NCBI RefSeq assembly: GCF_024868665.1
Contig: NC_079890.1
Location: 1,592,573 to 1,656,572 of the forward strand
Direction of reading: 5' to 3'
DNA length: 64,000 nt
Origin: Triplophysa rosa
Taxonomy: Eukaryota; Chordata; Actinopteri; Cypriniformes; Nemacheilidae
Made by a program: the position numbers and the translations under genes. Below, one piece after another: positions 25,260 through 37,300 of this stretch. Under the pieces are notes generated by a model. The model ran no database searches. It worked only from the letters and a program-made list of their open reading frames with translations, and was not told the origin of the DNA. How positions within the stretch are numbered: position 1 is the stretch's first letter; the number at the start of each line of letters is the position of its first letter.

Positions 25260-26925
25260 TAGCTTCCTCACTCACAAAGCTAGCAAATCTCATCGCGTCA
25301 AGTTACGTCACAACAACGTCACTGATACCAAAACACCATTGGATCTTGCTTGTGTTTCAGAGCAATGTCTTGGTTAGGACTAGAATTTAAGGATGAAATC
25401 TGTTTTAAAATTAAAACTATGCCCACATTCAGAGCTTATTTTGATAGCTCACATGCAGAAAAACTGTTGAAAACATTAAAAAATTGCTTTCCAGTGTTAA
25501 TGTATTGAAACATGTGGATGAAAGGAAAACGAAGAAAAGTTGTAAACTGTTTCTCCTAAACAGCTATAAGAATAATGAAAAGCAAATAGAAACGTCTTGG
25601 TCTCACACGTATTTCTTCTGAAGTTTCAGGATCTAAAGAATCGTGAAAGCTTGAATTTAAACATTTTTATGCAATCCCTCCAAGACCAAATATCTTGAGT
25701 ATGGGAACGTTTTTTCTATATATACAGTAATGGGCAAAGTTGGCAAAGACACTGAGGTTAGTCAAGACCATAAATTTAATCTCATCCCCAAAGTCATTTA
25801 AAAGACAGAATTTGGGACACTGTCTCAATCACTATAGTGGGTTATTACGCAATCCACCGGAGGATCGCCCCCTGCTGGCCTCAATAACACCTCTTCCAAA
25901 ACCAACCAGGAGTATTTCTGTGTCTTTTCTTCAGAATGTTTTGGAGAGACATGAGAAACAAAGTTTATTAAATCTCAAGCTTTCAAACCAGAAAAAACAT
26001 GTTTGCGGTTGCAAGAGAACAGCAGTAAAAATACAGTAATCATAAACAACAGTGAAAAAGAAACAGTGACAAAATGTATGCATTAAAGGAAAGTTTTGTA
26101 TATTTGATCATTTCCAACCCTAGCTGATATACATGACATTGCTATTTATATAAATCTGCTTTGTAAGTTACGTTAACTACCGTAATTCAGGTGGTGTCAT
26201 AAAGTACAAACGCAGTAACACATGAAACTCAAAAATAATGCATTGCTGTATTTAAATGTGCATGAACATAAATAAGGTTTAAGAACAACTCAGTAAAAGA
26301 TTGATAGTATACAGAAAAGGCTTGAAATGACGTAAGTTGACATTGATGACTGATTTTTCATTCTTTAAGTTTATCAGTGTTAACTGATTTCATTCTGGAG
26401 CATTTAGTTCTAAGGATTAGAATTAGGATTGACTCTCAGTTTGATTATTTTCATTGTATTTAAAAGAGGAAGATAAGGGTTTGAGCTATGAATAATAAAA
26501 CTCATCCAACATCAAGATTTACATCGCTCCTGGGTTTTGATCTGTCGTTATCCTCCGGATGTTAATGGATGGGTCGGTACGGAGGGCATGTGTAATGAAG
26601 TGAAGGTCAGCATTGTGCTGGATCTTCTTGTTCCACTTGATTCACACCAGGTCAAGGTTCTTAATTTAAAATAATTCAATCTTAATTAAATTTAAAAAAA
26701 AATGTACTGTTCCAAATGTCTACTTCATTGAAATTGTGTCGTTGGTATATAGTGCATATTTTTCTCTTGAATGAACCACATAAAGCACATTGTTTTGGTT
26801 TCTTGACCTACATTTTTACGATGTACGAAGAACCGTGAACTGTTCGCTAAAAGTGGAACAGAAAGCCGCACTGACATTTAAAGTGACAGTAAATGTTTAT
26901 GAGGTGTCACGGAATGTCGGTGTAA
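25260..26925. other. upstream of arnt2, no gene recognised
   Basis: No repeat family or coding segment was identified with confidence. The 99-codon frame at 25740-26039 shows no known domain. Confidence 0.35.
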
Positions 26926-26929
26926 GAAC

Positions 26930-27160
26930 AAACATTTATAAAGCTCCAGACATTCTCTTCCCTCTCGGTTTAAGGGATTCTTTATTATGAGAAATGACTG
27001 GAGAGCCGTAGCCCGATGGCGCATGTATACTGTATGACAGAAATATAAAGCCAGGAGACTCTGTGGGACATTGACCCCAATTAAGATCTATTTCCAGGCA
27101 CAGATTAATGAGCAAAAGCTCCATGGAAATCCTGGATGAGTCGTGCTTCACTGATGTGTC
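26930..27160. other. candidate conserved non-coding element upstream of arnt2
   Basis: Non-repetitive sequence with homeodomain-type cores (cccaattaagatctatttcc, cagattaatgagcaaaa), about 1 kb upstream of the arnt2 start codon. Its look is typical of vertebrate conserved non-coding elements, but alignment is needed. Confidence 0.3.
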
Positions 27161-27899
27161 AAAATAAACACGTTTAGGAGAATTTTAAGATTAAGGTGCA
27201 AAACTAAATGACTTTGTGCTTATAAATGGATTACAGTAATTCGGCCGGTAAATTAAATGATAGCTAATATTCCAAGTTTAAATTGTCTGTTTTAAACCAA
27301 AAATACAAATGAAAAATGATGCTGAATATTTATGTGTTCATGTACTGCATACAAAAAGATGTTTGAAATCCAAAACTAAATATAAAACAATAACTATCTA
27401 AGTAAATAGATCGTTTTAAATGTTTTGATTTATGCAAGTTTTTACATGCTAACAGTTTTTGGAGTAGATAATAACAGATGAAGGTACAAAAGGGGCTTGT
27501 AAAAATGACGTCACAAAAATCATCATTTAAGACACAAAATAGACATTCTAATGGTTTACAAATGATGAACCATCAGCTGTCTATCATTAAACACAAAATG
27601 TCTTTTATATAGTGTGTTTCAGGTCTTATTCCACTAGAATTCAATTGTGTTCTATTGGTTCCCATCCAGCAGATAGCATCCCACGGTTCCCACCAAAAGA
27701 ACCCGACACATTACCCACAGAGACCATTATAGTTTCTATTGAAACCAATACACATTCCCATTGTACACATTACATCCATTAGCATTCCTGTGATCTTTTC
27801 TTTATGATCCAGCTCGCGGGGCTTTAACAGAACATCAATGCATTTTCCAAGTCCACTTGAACATGTAGGCTGGCATATACCCACTTGAAGCTGCTGCGT

Positions 27900-28300
27900 G
27901 GATCTTGCATGCATTCACTCCGGTGAAGTCTCGCGGTGTTCACGCAAGCTCTCGGACATCTCGCGTTTGTCGGGCTGCTACAATTCTGCCACAAGCACCG
28001 ACAGAAACGCGTCGAAACGCCGTCCAGCTTTGCGCGATCGCCGCTCGCGTCTTCACACGCCGGTCTGAATTGAGTTTGCGCGTCACAGCCACTCGGAGCG
28101 GATCGCGCGCGGACGGGGCTTTTTTCCTGCGTATTGTGCGTCATTTCTGCGTTTCTGCATTTGCACCCGGGGAATATGGCAACACCCGCCGCCGTGAATC
28201 CATCGGGTGAGTACGCATCGCAAGCTTACGCGTTTAAACAATAGCCTTGCGACATTAAAACGGACGTTAGTGCGCAATGTTGTGTTTTGGTGCTAACAAA
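27900..28300 (+). promoter_or_regulatory. CpG-rich arnt2 promoter and exon 1 region
   Basis: CpG and GC are strongly raised from about 27930 to 28290 relative to both sides, and the arnt2 start codon at 28176 lies inside. This fits a CpG-island promoter with no obvious TATA box. The transcription start cannot be placed. An upstream ATG at 27905 opens a frame that overlaps the main start out of frame, if transcribed. Confidence 0.6.
28176..28206 (+). CDS. arnt2: arnt2 exon 1 coding part
   Basis: ATG in the context gggaatATGG, encoding [10 protein letters not shown] plus one base, then the consensus donor gtgagt. The first nine residues equal human ARNT2 as I recall it, which fixes the start. 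Confidence 0.93.
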
Positions 28301-31300
28301 AGAAAGTAGAGGCTGTGGGCGCACCCCCTTCCCCCCACACATGTAACAACGGAGCGACATTATAATCTTCATCTCCTCAATTGTATCAATAATGTATCGC
28401 TAATTTTGCGTTAAATCGTGCGCAACGGTGCCATTATCGCGCCGTGTTTCTGGTGACGTCAGAATCAAATGTAACACGTTCGGCTTTTTTGTGTTCTGGA
28501 TTGTTGCTAATGCAAATGAGATGCTGAATATATTTGCCACAAGCCAGTACGTGCTTTGATTTTCATTATGAATGGATCAAATGCGTTGCGTTTAGAGCTG
28601 TGCTGCTCATGTTCAAGGTTAAAACGATGATTTGGGGCTTAAATGTGAAGCATAGACAACAGGTTTACTTCTTCTGCCTGTTGATTCCCTGTTTGAAAGA
28701 CAAACACACATAGGAAAATTAGCCAGGGTTTGACTATAGTAGCCTAAGCACAATTTTTAGGTTTTTATGGAAATGGCAATCCATTCACCAAAAGTGTGGT
28801 GGTTTCTACAGTTATTGGGGTATTGGGGGGGGGGGGGCTGTCATAAGCCCATGCAAAAACTTTATCATACTTTACATATATGTGTAAAATATATACAGCC
28901 TTTCCATGGTAGTAAACGACTGGGCTTTCTTAAGACTAATCATGATGGGTTACATTTTCTGTAAGCTTTCACAGACTTGTTGATAGTCTTCCGATGTGAA
29001 TTGGTATTGGTATCTGTAGGTGTTGTCATGCCGCTGGAGTCACGATTGTGTAGGCATCTGTGTTCTATTTCAGTCCTCACAGAATGGTGGTTTAGGTATT
29101 TGTGAACTCTGATCAACAGCCCATGTGAGTGAATGCAGACATCCAAACTTTTCCAAATTAGAATCAACTTGTCATGTAGATTTACGTCTACAAGGAATTC
29201 GCCTGGTTCTGGTGGATAACAATGACAAAGAAATACAATAAACAAACAGAAAAAATTATGAATGTTCATAAAAATTATTTTGGCAACGAATAAGCTCAGA
29301 TAGAGAAATTATCTGGTAAATTATGATGGTCGTCATTCCAGTTATAAATATTATTGCAGTAATATGATTGCTGTTATAATAAATAGCTATATTATTTAGC
29401 ATGTTTTTGTTTTAGCCGAATCATGTTTCAGGTCATATCCACCATCAGGGAGAGGTACATTTAAATGTATTTATAAACTTTTTAAAATCAAAGCAGACTT
29501 ACAGCCTTACATGAAAAGTTCAGATAAACAGATAAAGAAAGATAAAAAAATCATGTTATCAATGCTTTAATAATTGTGTTTTATTGTGTTAGTTAGTTGC
29601 GTTTTTAGAGTTATTATTACTTAATCAAAACCAATCAGTTTGATTGATATTACTTAGAATGCACAATAAAAAACATGCATTTTTGAAATAGTTTAAAAAC
29701 AAGTTTTCGCAAATAAACTCTTTACATATTAGTAAAGGTGGAAAAAACGGCATAGAATGAGGAAGTTAAAGAAAAAAAGAAAATGATGAAATATGTAGAA
29801 TACTGTATTCCATAGAGGAAAGGAGATTTTACCTTCTGTATCTTGTCGTAAAACTAGCTTTGACTTGATTGTCAAATAATAAGAAGTGTAATATTATCTT
29901 TTTTTCCAATAATGACTTCAAACAGTATACTGTACAGTATTTCAGGCCCTCATATATTGTTTTTTTGTTAAGTGAATAGAGAACATATACAAAGCTAGAA
30001 AGTCCCCATCTGTCACTGTAAGTTATGTTATGTATATATCAAATAGTAATCATGCAGATAATTTTCTTAAATAACTCGCATTACCGCTCCTAACGCAATA
30101 ATTACAAAGTGCTTGTAGGAATACTAATGCTGCACTGCGTCCGATAAACTCTCGGCGACAAATTTGCGTACCTCCGGCAAATCAAACACAGGGTTGGTGA
30201 CTGATTCATAGAACAGAAACTTTCCGCCGTTCCATTTATGCAGATCGGGCTCGCCGTGGGCCTCCGTAAATTACGCTCCGTGATTCCATTACTTCAACTA
30301 ATACCTTTTTCCCCCAGTGAGCAATTCTTTCCCCGCCACCTCATTGTAAATGCAAATGAGGTGAAATGAATAAAGAATGCGAGTGTTATTAGCACCTGGC
30401 CGACACGCCGAGCTGCCAAACGTGCTGTCGAATGCACAGGAGCATTCTAGGGTGCAGTCACGTGACCGAAGTTGAACTGAAGGGCACTTTGTTTTAAAGT
30501 CAGCGCGATTTTCTTTCGACCGCTCAAGAAATGTGTGGGCCAGCTGTACTCGTACCTCTGTGTCCAACAATGGCTAACAGAAGTCAGCCTGTGATAAGAA
30601 CGTGTTTTTGACAAATAGCGAAGGCCGGTTGGTCAATGGGGATTATGGACACAGTTGATTAGCAACAGTTCGGGTTGTTTGCCGACCTCTTGTGTCTGTA
30701 AAGGAAGCCTTTCTTGTGAGATGAGTGAGGGATAAGCTTTTTCTGTGAGCAAATTGTGTGTTTCCAGAACATATGGTGTCCTACACATGTCACCTGTAGA
30801 CGAGAGATTCGTGTTTGCTTTGTTTCCTTTGGGGTGTAAATCTGAAATCGGTGAATCTGATATTTGGATTGAGCAGAAAGTCTGTACGGATCATGTTTGT
30901 CCATCGTCCCCTGTGAGATTCTTTGCATATTTGCAAACCACAAGTTTTTAATTTGAATTGCACGGCCTCGGTCGTACGTGGGGTTTGGCAAAAATAAACA
31001 TATCTGATTGGGTGCGATGTTTTTGTTCGGTGTAATTCACTTCTGATGTGATTACTGGGTCGTTCTGACCAGATGTGTTTTGAATTTGGAAATAATTGAA
31101 TAATGATACGTATTCTCTGTGTGTGCACATAATCTTGCTTCTTAAAGGAACAGTTCACCCAAAAATGAAAATTCTGTCAATTCATGTACTCACCTTCAAG
31201 TTGTTCCACATCCGTATCATTTTTTTTGTTCTGATGAACACAAAAGACATTTTGAAGAATGTTGGACAGCAGACAGTTCGGGCCACTTTTGACTACCATT

Positions 31301-34300
31301 GTATTTTTTCCTACTATGGTAGTCAATGGTGGCCAAGAACTGTTTGGTTAGAAACATTTTTCCAAATATCTTTCTCTGTGTTCATCAAGACAAAGAAATG
31401 TATACAGATTTTACAGTGTAAATGAAGACAGAATTTTATTTTTGGGTGAACTGTTCCTTTAAATTTCCGGAGATGCTTGTGCTCACGTGAGAGTTCGTAT
31501 TTTAGCATGTTTTTGATTTTCACTTGAAATATCCAGAGTGTTTGGCAGTGAACGCTTTTTTCCGTTGCGTAACAATGGTTCAGAAAAGAAGTTGTTTTAC
31601 ACATTGTTTTGCTTTCAGAAGGATGTGATTGTTTTAATGATATAGTTTGTAGTTTGTCCCTTCAGACTTGTTAAAGCGCCACTAAGCGCTATTTTTGCCT
31701 TCCGGGTTTAAAATCCTCATCCGGCCAACGTCAAAGGATGTGACGTGGCGATGTACTATAGTACATCGATGACGCGTCGGTGTCTCATTATTATTCATGA
31801 GACTGTGTTTTCTTGACCAGTGAGAAGACATTTCTCCTAATTATTCATGACAGCGCGTAAATATTCCTTTAGTGTAAAGGAATATTTTATCCAGATGAAG
31901 AACTGATGCCAGTCTAGTTTGCTGAATGTGCAGTTACTGCTAAACCTTTCCCTTATAACCACAATCCTTTGTCCCGTTCGCACATCCATCAATCTGAATC
32001 AATCCTCCAGCGAATCCATTTCCACAGGAATTACAACACGGATTTGAAAAGCCGCTGTGGTGTTACGGGAAGATTTTCCCCATGCTTTGAGAAATTTGCT
32101 CATTCAGCCTGTTTGTGTCCCGGCGGATTTGCTTTTTAACGAAATGAGATTCATGTTTAGAAAGGGCTCGGACGTCGGGTGGGGGTGGGGTCCTGAGGGA
32201 CGGGGTACGTCCCGAGTTGCGTGTGGATGTTTTGTTTTGGGGCAGACCTGAGGTCATTGGAAGGAGTCGCAGGAGAGAGAAGCTTAAATGAGCTGTTGAG
32301 TCGTGATTTAAAATGAGAGACAGCAGCGTCCTATCTGACTTCCATCCATCCTATACTCATCTCATCTCAAGAGAGAGTAATGAGTTTGACCTGAGAGCTT
32401 CCGAGACGGGCGACAGGAGCTGTGGAAAGATTTACAGAGCACAGATCTTCGTAGGATGTTGCTCTTTCAGAGCTCAGGAGATTCTGAGTTCTCAGTCGTG
32501 TTTTAACGTCCCCGTGAACCGGAAATTGCGATCGTTTTTATGTCCGTATTCTGTCACATTTCCGAGTGAAAAGGTGAAAATTAGTGGGCGTGGCTTGCGT
32601 TTTTCATTGCGAATTGATTGGGTGTGTAAAAACAGCTCATTGATTTTGAAGTGAAACTGGTAGCAGACTGACAGTTGAAGGGGAGGAGTTAACGGATGCT
32701 CCGCCCAAACCGTCTAATTGTGTCATTTGAGATGGAGAGTCATTTCAGGGCGGAAGTGCATTTTCAGATTTTAACTGAAGATTATGAGGGCACATGAATT
32801 TTAAGAAGAAAATGACCCACATTGGTGAGCTATTTACCATAAACGCTGCAATATTTCTTGAAAAAATAAGAATTGTCATTTTTAATTTCACTGGGACTTT
32901 AAGTATCAAGTCTCTTCTGGAGATGATGTCTCTAATGGAGACGTTTGCTAGGTTTCTGACTCTTTTTCTCTCCGAGACGCAGATGAAACCTTAGCAATAG
33001 TTTCCTCCAGTTTTCTCTGAGAGAAATAATTGAGATATTCATGAGATCTCATCTGTGATTTTGTGGTTTATGGCCAGAATGCACTACAAGACTTTTCAAA
33101 TCTGAACAGACTTTTTTAAACTAGACATCATACACTTGCAGACTTCATGAAAGTTTCAGATAGAAACACACTAACTGATCAAATCTGCAGACCGGCACAG
33201 ACTTTCTGCAACAAGTCCGGACTGAAAATCTGAGCAAAAGTCTTGTAGTGTATTTTAGCCTTTAGTCACACAGAGCTGGTTGTTCAGTTGTTAGTCACAA
33301 TAGTCAGAATGATCAACAATAATCACAAATTGTAATGCTCAGAATTACTTGCAGAAGTTTAATGAGGATATAGCAAACTCTGAATGTTTGAAAGCTTGTG
33401 TAAATGATTATTTTCTCCTCTGCATTGTTCACTTTTTTCCTTCTTGCTAGCGCAGGGAAACGTGTAAGGCATGTCAAATATTGATAGGATTCTCAGACAG
33501 GAACACTTGACATGTGCAATAAATACATACACTGTGTAAATTAGTCAAATTTCTTACCGCATTCATTTGTCCAGTGTGTTGCCAAACACCAAACATGCAA
33601 GTTTTATATTTGCCTTTATTCTGTGTGATCATAAGTTCTGTTAAAGTTTTTCTCGGTGCTGATCAATATTAAATCCACAGACCCTCATCTATAAAACAAA
33701 CGTACAACAGAAAACAGGGCATACGGTAGTTTCCACACGAAACATTAGCATTTATCAATGTGGATGTGAGTGAAGCTATGATCCAATCTCACGTCAGGTT
33801 TTAACTTGTGTATGCAAGTTTTTGAGTTGACGTTTACTTTAAATCTGTTTGATATTTTGAGTGATCTGAAAAGGAATCGATAATGAGAAATGGCAAGACG
33901 GCAAATTGGATTTCGTGCGATTATTTCATTTTTCCCTTCATGAAAAGATAATGTAGTACATTAAAGGCGGGGTAACCGAGTCCGAATTACGCTTTAGACG
34001 ACTGAGTCGGGCCGAGTACCAAAACAACCTTGTAGCCAATCAGCAGTAAGGTGCACAGGACGGACATTAGCCGAGCCGAGCGCTGAGGAAAGCGAAAGAT
34101 GGGGGTAGGGGTGTGTTTGTTTTGGTGATTTCAACATCAACGACGGCTAAGAGAAATCGGACGCCCCGCCTTTAACTGTGGTACAAAGGCAAAGCGCAGT
34201 AACTACACATTTCGTCAAAATTGAGTTAAGGTCTATAACGGGCTTTGTGACATCTGCTCTGTCTTGTGACAAAGTCTCCTGGTTCAATCTTATCACGTTT

Positions 34301-37300
34301 CTGAGAAATGAGAGAGTTCAAATTGCAGTAACTACAAAATCCAAGCTAATACCAAGGCAAACCGCAGTAAGTGAAGTTAATGCGTTCTGGTTTTGTTTTC
34401 CCAGCTTTGACACCGGTCTGCCTTGGTAGCCATAACACTCGCACAGAACCAACAAGCAAACCAGCTAGCCTACCATGGCACAATCCCGCGGTCAAATGAT
34501 GGTTAAACTCGCGTTAAAACGCAAATATCCAAAGACGGGTAAGGAAGATAGCAAAATATTAACTCCTAGCAAGGCAAATGACAGCTTTATAAAAAGTAAC
34601 ATTAACTAGCCAGCCGCTAGCAAATTAAACAGACATTAGCCTACCTACTCCATTGAAGGCAATATCCACTCTGACACTCGTAATGATAATCCGATTTATA
34701 ATTGCGTTGATGTTCGTCGATTCGGACATCTTTCAGGCAGATAATCCAAAGTTATTTCCTAAAGTTATTGTTATGCGCAATTAGCTAACAATAGCTGCGC
34801 CTCCTCAGCAAAGTGACAACCCGACGTGCACCCGGCATCAACAGAAGTAGCTGTCAATCCACCTTTCTTCTTCTTCTTGTTTAATGACGAATACCTCCTC
34901 AGGAGCATTATCGCCACCTACTCCAGGCTACTGGACGTCAAATTAAACTTACATAAGCGATGAGTCTGAATTTTGAAATCAGTCCGCCTGTGTTTGCGAT
35001 CCACAATTTGCAAACCACGTTAGGTCACATGATTGAGACAGAATAAGTCAGCCTTAATTGCCAACTCAATAAAAAGATGCAACAGCTTTTATGATTATAG
35101 ATTTGATTTCACAATCAGTAAATATAACAGAACTGATTAGTATAATTAGTGTCCTGTCATATTTGTTTAATAATAATTATCTGCTTTTCAACTGTCAGAG
35201 TACATCTTGCCAATCAGTTTTTGGGATTTCACAGATAGCTATGAATCAGAATGATAAAAAACGTTGTGGTTAAAGGAGCATTGCGATAAGATGACTCTTA
35301 ATCTTGAAGCTTACTTTTGAGCAATTTTAACATTCCCAACGAGCAAACATCAATAAAATGATTAAAGTTATTTAAAACAATCAACATGTAGTAAGAAACA
35401 CAAGAAGAAAGCTGGATGAACACATTTGCTTTTGCAATAGTGTTTTAGTTGTGAAGGGTCATCCAAAGGCAGAGTGCAGTATCTGCACTTTGGTGGTCAA
35501 AGGTCACATCAGTGGTCATGGTTTTTATCTATAAAAAAATTCATCCTAATAAGGCATTACATAAATCATTACCAGTAATCTACCCACAACACAATACTGT
35601 ATACTTCAACATTTATCGAGTTTCAAAAACATTGTAGTATCTAGAAAATACAAAACAAGTTTATTATAGTAAATACAAAATTATACTTAAAAGTTTTTTT
35701 TCCTGTCGGCGTAACATTGATAAAGTATTTTCTTAAATTGAATACTAGATATTGAGTTTTATATATCGATACTTGATATAATAATTGTATTAAAATTATG
35801 GGGTGAAATGTTTTTTTTTGTGTCAGTTTATCTTCAGTGACCAGTAAACCATGAATTTATAGAGGCGTGATATTGAAATTATGATTTTTTTCAGTCGCAA
35901 CATACAATCGTTGATACAATAGCATTGGCGGCATACAAGTGTTGCGTATACACAAATCGCATGTGAATATTTTTGTGATTGATTGTAACACTTATTTTTT
36001 GCTTTCAGAAATGGGCACGGATCTGCCCGGGCCGGTAGCCATGCCAGGCGCTGTGGTGGGCGCGGGTCAAGTCAGGATGGCGGGCAGCATGCCAGGACGA
36101 GGTGGCAAGCGGAGATCAGCGGGGTGAGAAAAAGTAGATCATGTTCAGGATTCTGTGTGCACTGTTCTGCTCCCGTGTCCAGTATATAATAATTTATATA
36201 CAATAAAATATTCACACTAGATCAGATTTTTCTAATGAATGACTGAAAGGGCTTCTGTTATTCCTGGTGTCCAGTTCTTGTTTATGCATTTTTAACAAAT
36301 TTGAGGTCTTTTAGGTCTTGACTTCTCTCCTCCAACCTCATGACTGCTTCTGTCATCTGCAACACCCATATTTCACGATCCAATGAATTTCAAGATGAAA
36401 ATCCACCCTATATTTTTCTACTTCCACCCATTTCACTCGTAAATAAGATTATGAAAGTAAAATGGGTTGCAATATCTATAATCGTTCAAGTTTAATAAAG
36501 GTTCTGTGACGCATCAAGAATCGACCGGAGAGGTAATGAAGCTTATGTCGGCGACGGGAACATCTCTCGTCATCCTTTTTTTTAAAGTCCAAGATGTTAC
36601 CAAGCTGTATATAATTCCAAATATTTTAGCAGAACATATTATATTATTTTTCAAGTTTAGACTATTCTTATTGAACCCATTTGTACATGTTGTGCTGGAT
36701 TTTTAATCTAATTTTTTAGATATTTTTTATTCAAATAATTTATGAAAATCTATCCAGTAAAATCAAAGAACTGGAAAGGGATTTATGTTGGTCTCACGCT
36801 GCTGTGGAAACTGACGAACAAGGATCTCAAATCTGTATATTATTAATTGAAAATAAATAGACTAGGGGTGTCCCCGACGAAGAATTGAAATAATCGAATC
36901 AGAATGGATCCTCGTCTCTCATCACATTCACAGTCACATTAATGTGAATAAAAGTGAGTCAATAAACATTGCAAAGATGTATTTTCAGTTTTTCTGACCA
37001 GAACACGATGGATTCATGACCTCAGATGTTATACTGACTACTGTTTACGTAAAGCATGGCTTGTGTTCACTGTATTCAGTTTGGAATTCGCCACTTTTTC
37101 TCTGGTTTCTGTGTTTTTGATTGGCTTCTCTTTTCTGTTCTCTGTTTTTTGATTGGCTAGTGTTTTGATTGGCTAGTGTTTTGTGTATCCTGTGCATGAT
37201 TGGCTTGTGGTTCTGCATTCAGTTTGGAATTCGCCGCTTTTTCTCTGGTTTCTGTGTTTTTGATTGGCTTCTCTTTTCTGTTCTCTGTTTCTTGATTGGC

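Noticed and set aside
27905..28210. 101-codon frame overlapping the arnt2 start
   Set aside because: Out of frame with arnt2 and in CpG-rich promoter sequence where stops are rare; no known domain.
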